Below, piece by piece: positions 61,680 through 64,000 of a DNA stretch of 64,000 bases. The notes under the pieces were generated by a model. The model did not search any database. It was not told the origin of the DNA and saw nothing but the letters and a program-made list of their open reading frames with translations. A program made the position numbers and the translations under genes. This stretch comes from CALCKU01 sp964654665 (GTDB lineage: Bacteria > Pseudomonadota > Alphaproteobacteria > Caulobacterales > Maricaulaceae), in NCBI GenBank assembly GCA_964654665.1, contig CAZZKV010000012.1:1-64000 (forward strand), in the 5' to 3' direction. How positions within the stretch are numbered: the stretch's first letter is position 1; each line of letters opens with the position of its first letter.

Positions 61680-61796
61680 CCAGCCACTCCCCTGTTGATA
61701 AAACCTATGGTTGGATTTGTTTGCGGTAAAACGCAAGATATGACTAAGTCTTTTTTAGGGTTTCGTTGGGTGTATATCCGATAGACGTTTATGATT

Positions 61797-64000
61797 TTAT
61801 TTAGTTTGTGAAATGATATTGAGATCGCGCTGTGGAAAAGGAATCGTTATTCCTGCCGCTTCTAAGGCTTTATTTACATCGGTATAAATCACATGTGTTA
61901 CGGGCCAGCGGTCTTCGAAATTACGCAAGAAAAACCGTAATTGAAAGTCAAGCGAGCTGTCGCCGAAATTTGTCAATAAAACGGATGGTGCTGGCGTATC
62001 CAGGACTTTGGGATTGTCTTTCAAGACCGCTAACATAAGATCGCGGGCTTGGTCTGTATCAGACCCATAGGCGATCCCAACTGTGATAATCAACCGCGTT
62101 GTTGAATTGGATAATGTCCAATTGGTCACGCGTCCTGTAATTAATTCTTTATTGGGTATTAAAATTTCCCGGTTATCCAGATCAGACAGTGTCGTCGCTC
62201 GAATTTGGATCCGGCTAACGGTTCCGCTTTGATCCCCTATGGTAATGTAATCGCCAACACGCACGGGGCGTTCGAATAATATGATAAGGCCGGAAATAAA
62301 ATTCGCGATAATTTCCTGAAGGCCAAAACCGATACCCACACCCAGAGCGGCCACAATCCATTGCAATTGTGCCCATTGTGTTCCGAGTCTGTCAAAGGCG
62401 ATGAGAATGCCGATAACAATGATGGCATATCCTAATACAGTTTTGATAGCATATCGTGTTCCAGCTTCTAATTGGGTGCGGTTCAAGATAAAAATTTCCA
62501 AGAAACTGGGGAGGTTTTTGGCGGCTATAATCGAGAAAATCAAAATAAAAACAGATTGAAACAGGCCCCAAAGCGTATAGTTTCCGATCTCAATCCGGTC
62601 AAAAACACCCAGAGCCGGTAATAACTCTCGCCATACGAGCCACATTAAGGCAACAAATCCAAGTGTTACGATTATGAAGAGCAGTTGAGAGGTTTGTCGG
62701 CTCATCATTTCGACATCGATTTCATCGTAATTAATTTGCGGCGGTGTAACCGTCTCCACATCTCCGCGGTCTTCGGCGTCTTGTTTGTCTTTACGCAATT
62801 GTATGGCTTTCTCGCGGCGTTCAATGGCCTGTTTTAACGAGACTTTACGTTGCGCAAGTTGCACGGAACGGCGGACAACACCATAGACGACATAAGCTCC
62901 AACAACTAATTGTCCCGAGAAGAAAATCTTGGACATTACTTCTGTTGCCGTGGCTAAATACCCGGCGGCCGCAGCAATGGCCGCGGCAAGCGGGATGCTG
63001 ATAATGATCGTTGTGATGCCGCGGTGACGGCGCTGAATAAAACTATTGGCCGGCAAGATTTTTGCGTAATTTTTTCTGTTTCGCCATATTAATCGGAATA
63101 TAAATAAGGCGACCAAAAATGATGTCGTTATAAAGGCTAAAAGCCCCATGCCGCCGCTAATATCGGGATCGCGCGTATCAATACTCAGGAGTATAATCGC
63201 GATTGACAAGCCGGTGAGCGGAACAAACCAAATCAGTTCCCGGTTGAGGGCCCGCCGGAAGCCTTCTGGTAATTTCAAGTGTTTATCAAACAGAGATTGG
63301 TCGCGATCCCATTCGCGCAAAGTCAGAAAAAATAACATATAAAATGATAGATATAAACATACGGCAGTTAAGCCTCTAACAAATGGGTTAGGGCTGCCGG
63401 AAAACCCTAAAATACTGGCAATAGTTAAAAAGATAAGCGGAATGGGTAGTGCCCGTATAATACAGGCTAAAACAACACTGGGGGTTATCCAATAGCTATC
63501 CTTTTGCACGCGGCCTACATGGGCTGCCTGTCCTTGAATGAAGTGTAAAATTCGGGGTCGCAGGGCCGATGTAACGCCCACAATCAAGACCAGAAAAAGG
63601 GTGATGAAGATGTTTTGTGATAATCCGGTTTGAAAACTTGTTAAAGCTGCATTTAAATTTATCTGATTTAGTGTTTTTTGAAACCCTTTTATAACCGAGA
63701 GCGGCCACTGCATCGATATAGCATCTATACTGGGTAGCCATAGAAGATTTTCATTCAGCGTATCCGTTAAGGTTTGTGTTTGAGTGAAGACATCAAATTG
63801 TAACGCTTGCAATTTGGTGGCTTTGTCAACCTGATCCTGTGCGGCCTCTGATAATCGAGATAGTAACATACGCCGTGTTTCATAGAGTTGTTGCAAGGCT
63901 GCGATATCCAATTCAGTTAGGGTCGCGGTATCTGGATTTTCAGCTTTCCAATCTTCAAATGCCGTGACGATATCAATGGAATCAATAGGTAAATTACGTA
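61797..64000 (-). CDS. Large MscS-type mechanosensitive channel (cut by window edge)
   Basis: The frame stays open to the right edge, so at least 734 residues are visible and the start is outside. About ten membrane segments precede the MscS core: VAALGVGIGFGLQEIIANFISGLIILFERPVRVGDYITIGD is the pore-lining TM3 and beta domain, then IPNKELITGRVTNWTLSN. The long N-terminal part with a coiled-coil-like segment before the first helix is as in the MscK/YbiO group. It releases solutes on hypo-osmotic shock. Confidence 0.9.
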   Translation of the reverse strand, partial: RNLPIDSIDIVTAFEDWKAENPDTATLTELDIAALQQLYETRRMLLSRLSEAAQDQVDKATKLQALQFDVFTQTQTLTDTLNENLLWLPSIDAISMQWPLSVIKGFQKTLNQINLNAALTSFQTGLSQNIFITLFLVLIVGVTSALRPRILHFIQGQAAHVGRVQKDSYWITPSVVLACIIRALPIPLIFLTIASILGFSGSPNPFVRGLTAVCLYLSFYMLFFLTLREWDRDQSLFDKHLKLPEGFRRALNRELIWFVPLTGLSIAIILLSIDTRDPDISGGMGLLAFITTSFLVALFIFRLIWRNRKNYAKILPANSFIQRRHRGITTIIISIPLAAAIAAAAGYLATATEVMSKIFFSGQLVVGAYVVYGVVRRSVQLAQRKVSLKQAIERREKAIQLRKDKQDAEDRGDVETVTPPQINYDEIDVEMMSRQTSQLLFIIVTLGFVALMWLVWRELLPALGVFDRIEIGNYTLWGLFQSVFILIFSIIAAKNLPSFLEIFILNRTQLEAGTRYAIKTVLGYAIIVIGILIAFDRLGTQWAQLQWIVAALGVGIGFGLQEIIANFISGLIILFERPVRVGDYITIGDQSGTVSRIQIRATTLSDLDNREILIPNKELITGRVTNWTLSNSTTRLIITVGIAYGSDTDQARDLMLAVLKDNPKVLDTPAPSVLLTNFGDSSLDFQLRFFLRNFEDRWPVTHVIYTDVNKALEAAGITIPFPQRDLNIISQTK

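Overview
The window is a 64 kb stretch of an alphaproteobacterial chromosome. The gene content (FixLJ/FixK cascade, cbb3 oxidase cluster with CcoGHIS, many TTGA-N6-TCAA boxes, mutM-ubiE neighbourhood) and the moderate base composition suggest a marine, aerobic to microaerobic member of the Caulobacterales/Maricaulales/Hyphomonadales group. Exact taxonomy is inference. No nitrogen-fixation genes are present, so the fix genes here serve low-oxygen respiration.

Region 1 (1-22.7 kb) is an oxygen-response island. It begins with clpB (cut by the left edge, with a sigma-32-like promoter) and a decayed patch holding relics of a YeeE/YedE-type and a LysE-type transporter. Next come two tandem UspA proteins, a single-domain receiver protein that could be a FixT-like feedback regulator, and the complete ccoNOQP-ccoGHIS operon, in which ccoN is interrupted by a 100-N assembly gap. 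A cupin/JmjC-like protein, a quinone-reductase-like flavoprotein and two small membrane proteins follow. Then come fixL (heme PAS), fixJ, a cardiolipin synthase and fixK with a perfect FixJ-like palindrome in front, and finally an EEP-family phosphodiesterase, an ExoD-like protein and an attachment-family protein. Ten well-formed FNR/FixK boxes lie here, most 57-66 nt upstream of a start codon, which implies one regulon: FixL senses O2, FixJ activates fixK, and FixK activates the box genes.

Region 2 (22.9-31.4 kb) has a tRNA-Leu(CAG) with a decayed integrase next to it. Surface-polysaccharide functions follow: a DegT aminotransferase, mannose-1-phosphate guanylyltransferase, a C39-like lipoprotein, a sulfatase-fold membrane protein and an OafA-type acyltransferase. 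An unusual ribbon-helix-helix protein fused to a membrane anchor lies among them.

Region 3 (31.6-45.3 kb) is mostly housekeeping: two divergent thioesterases, rpsU, hydrolases, a pyridoxal-kinase-like gene, an ArsC-like reductase, two tandem lipoprotein/beta-barrel paralogues (the second broken by another 100-N gap), enoyl-CoA hydratase, mutM, ubiE and an Atm1-type ABC exporter.

Region 4 (45.3-49.8 kb) is a PadR-controlled catabolic-looking operon: SDR, DUF1330, DUF2855, dienoyl-CoA-isomerase-like and YdeI-like genes, opposite a padR gene, with a perfect inverted repeat between them.

Region 5 (49.8-64 kb) carries a methyltransferase, a DadA-like oxidase, a lipoprotein carboxylesterase, a nitrilase, an orphan TadG-like VWA protein, an rluC-like gene, crcB, a broken RTX-repeat gene, prfA, a TonB receptor with its TetR neighbour and a large MscS-type channel cut by the right edge. 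No CRISPR array, rRNA or intact mobile element was seen.
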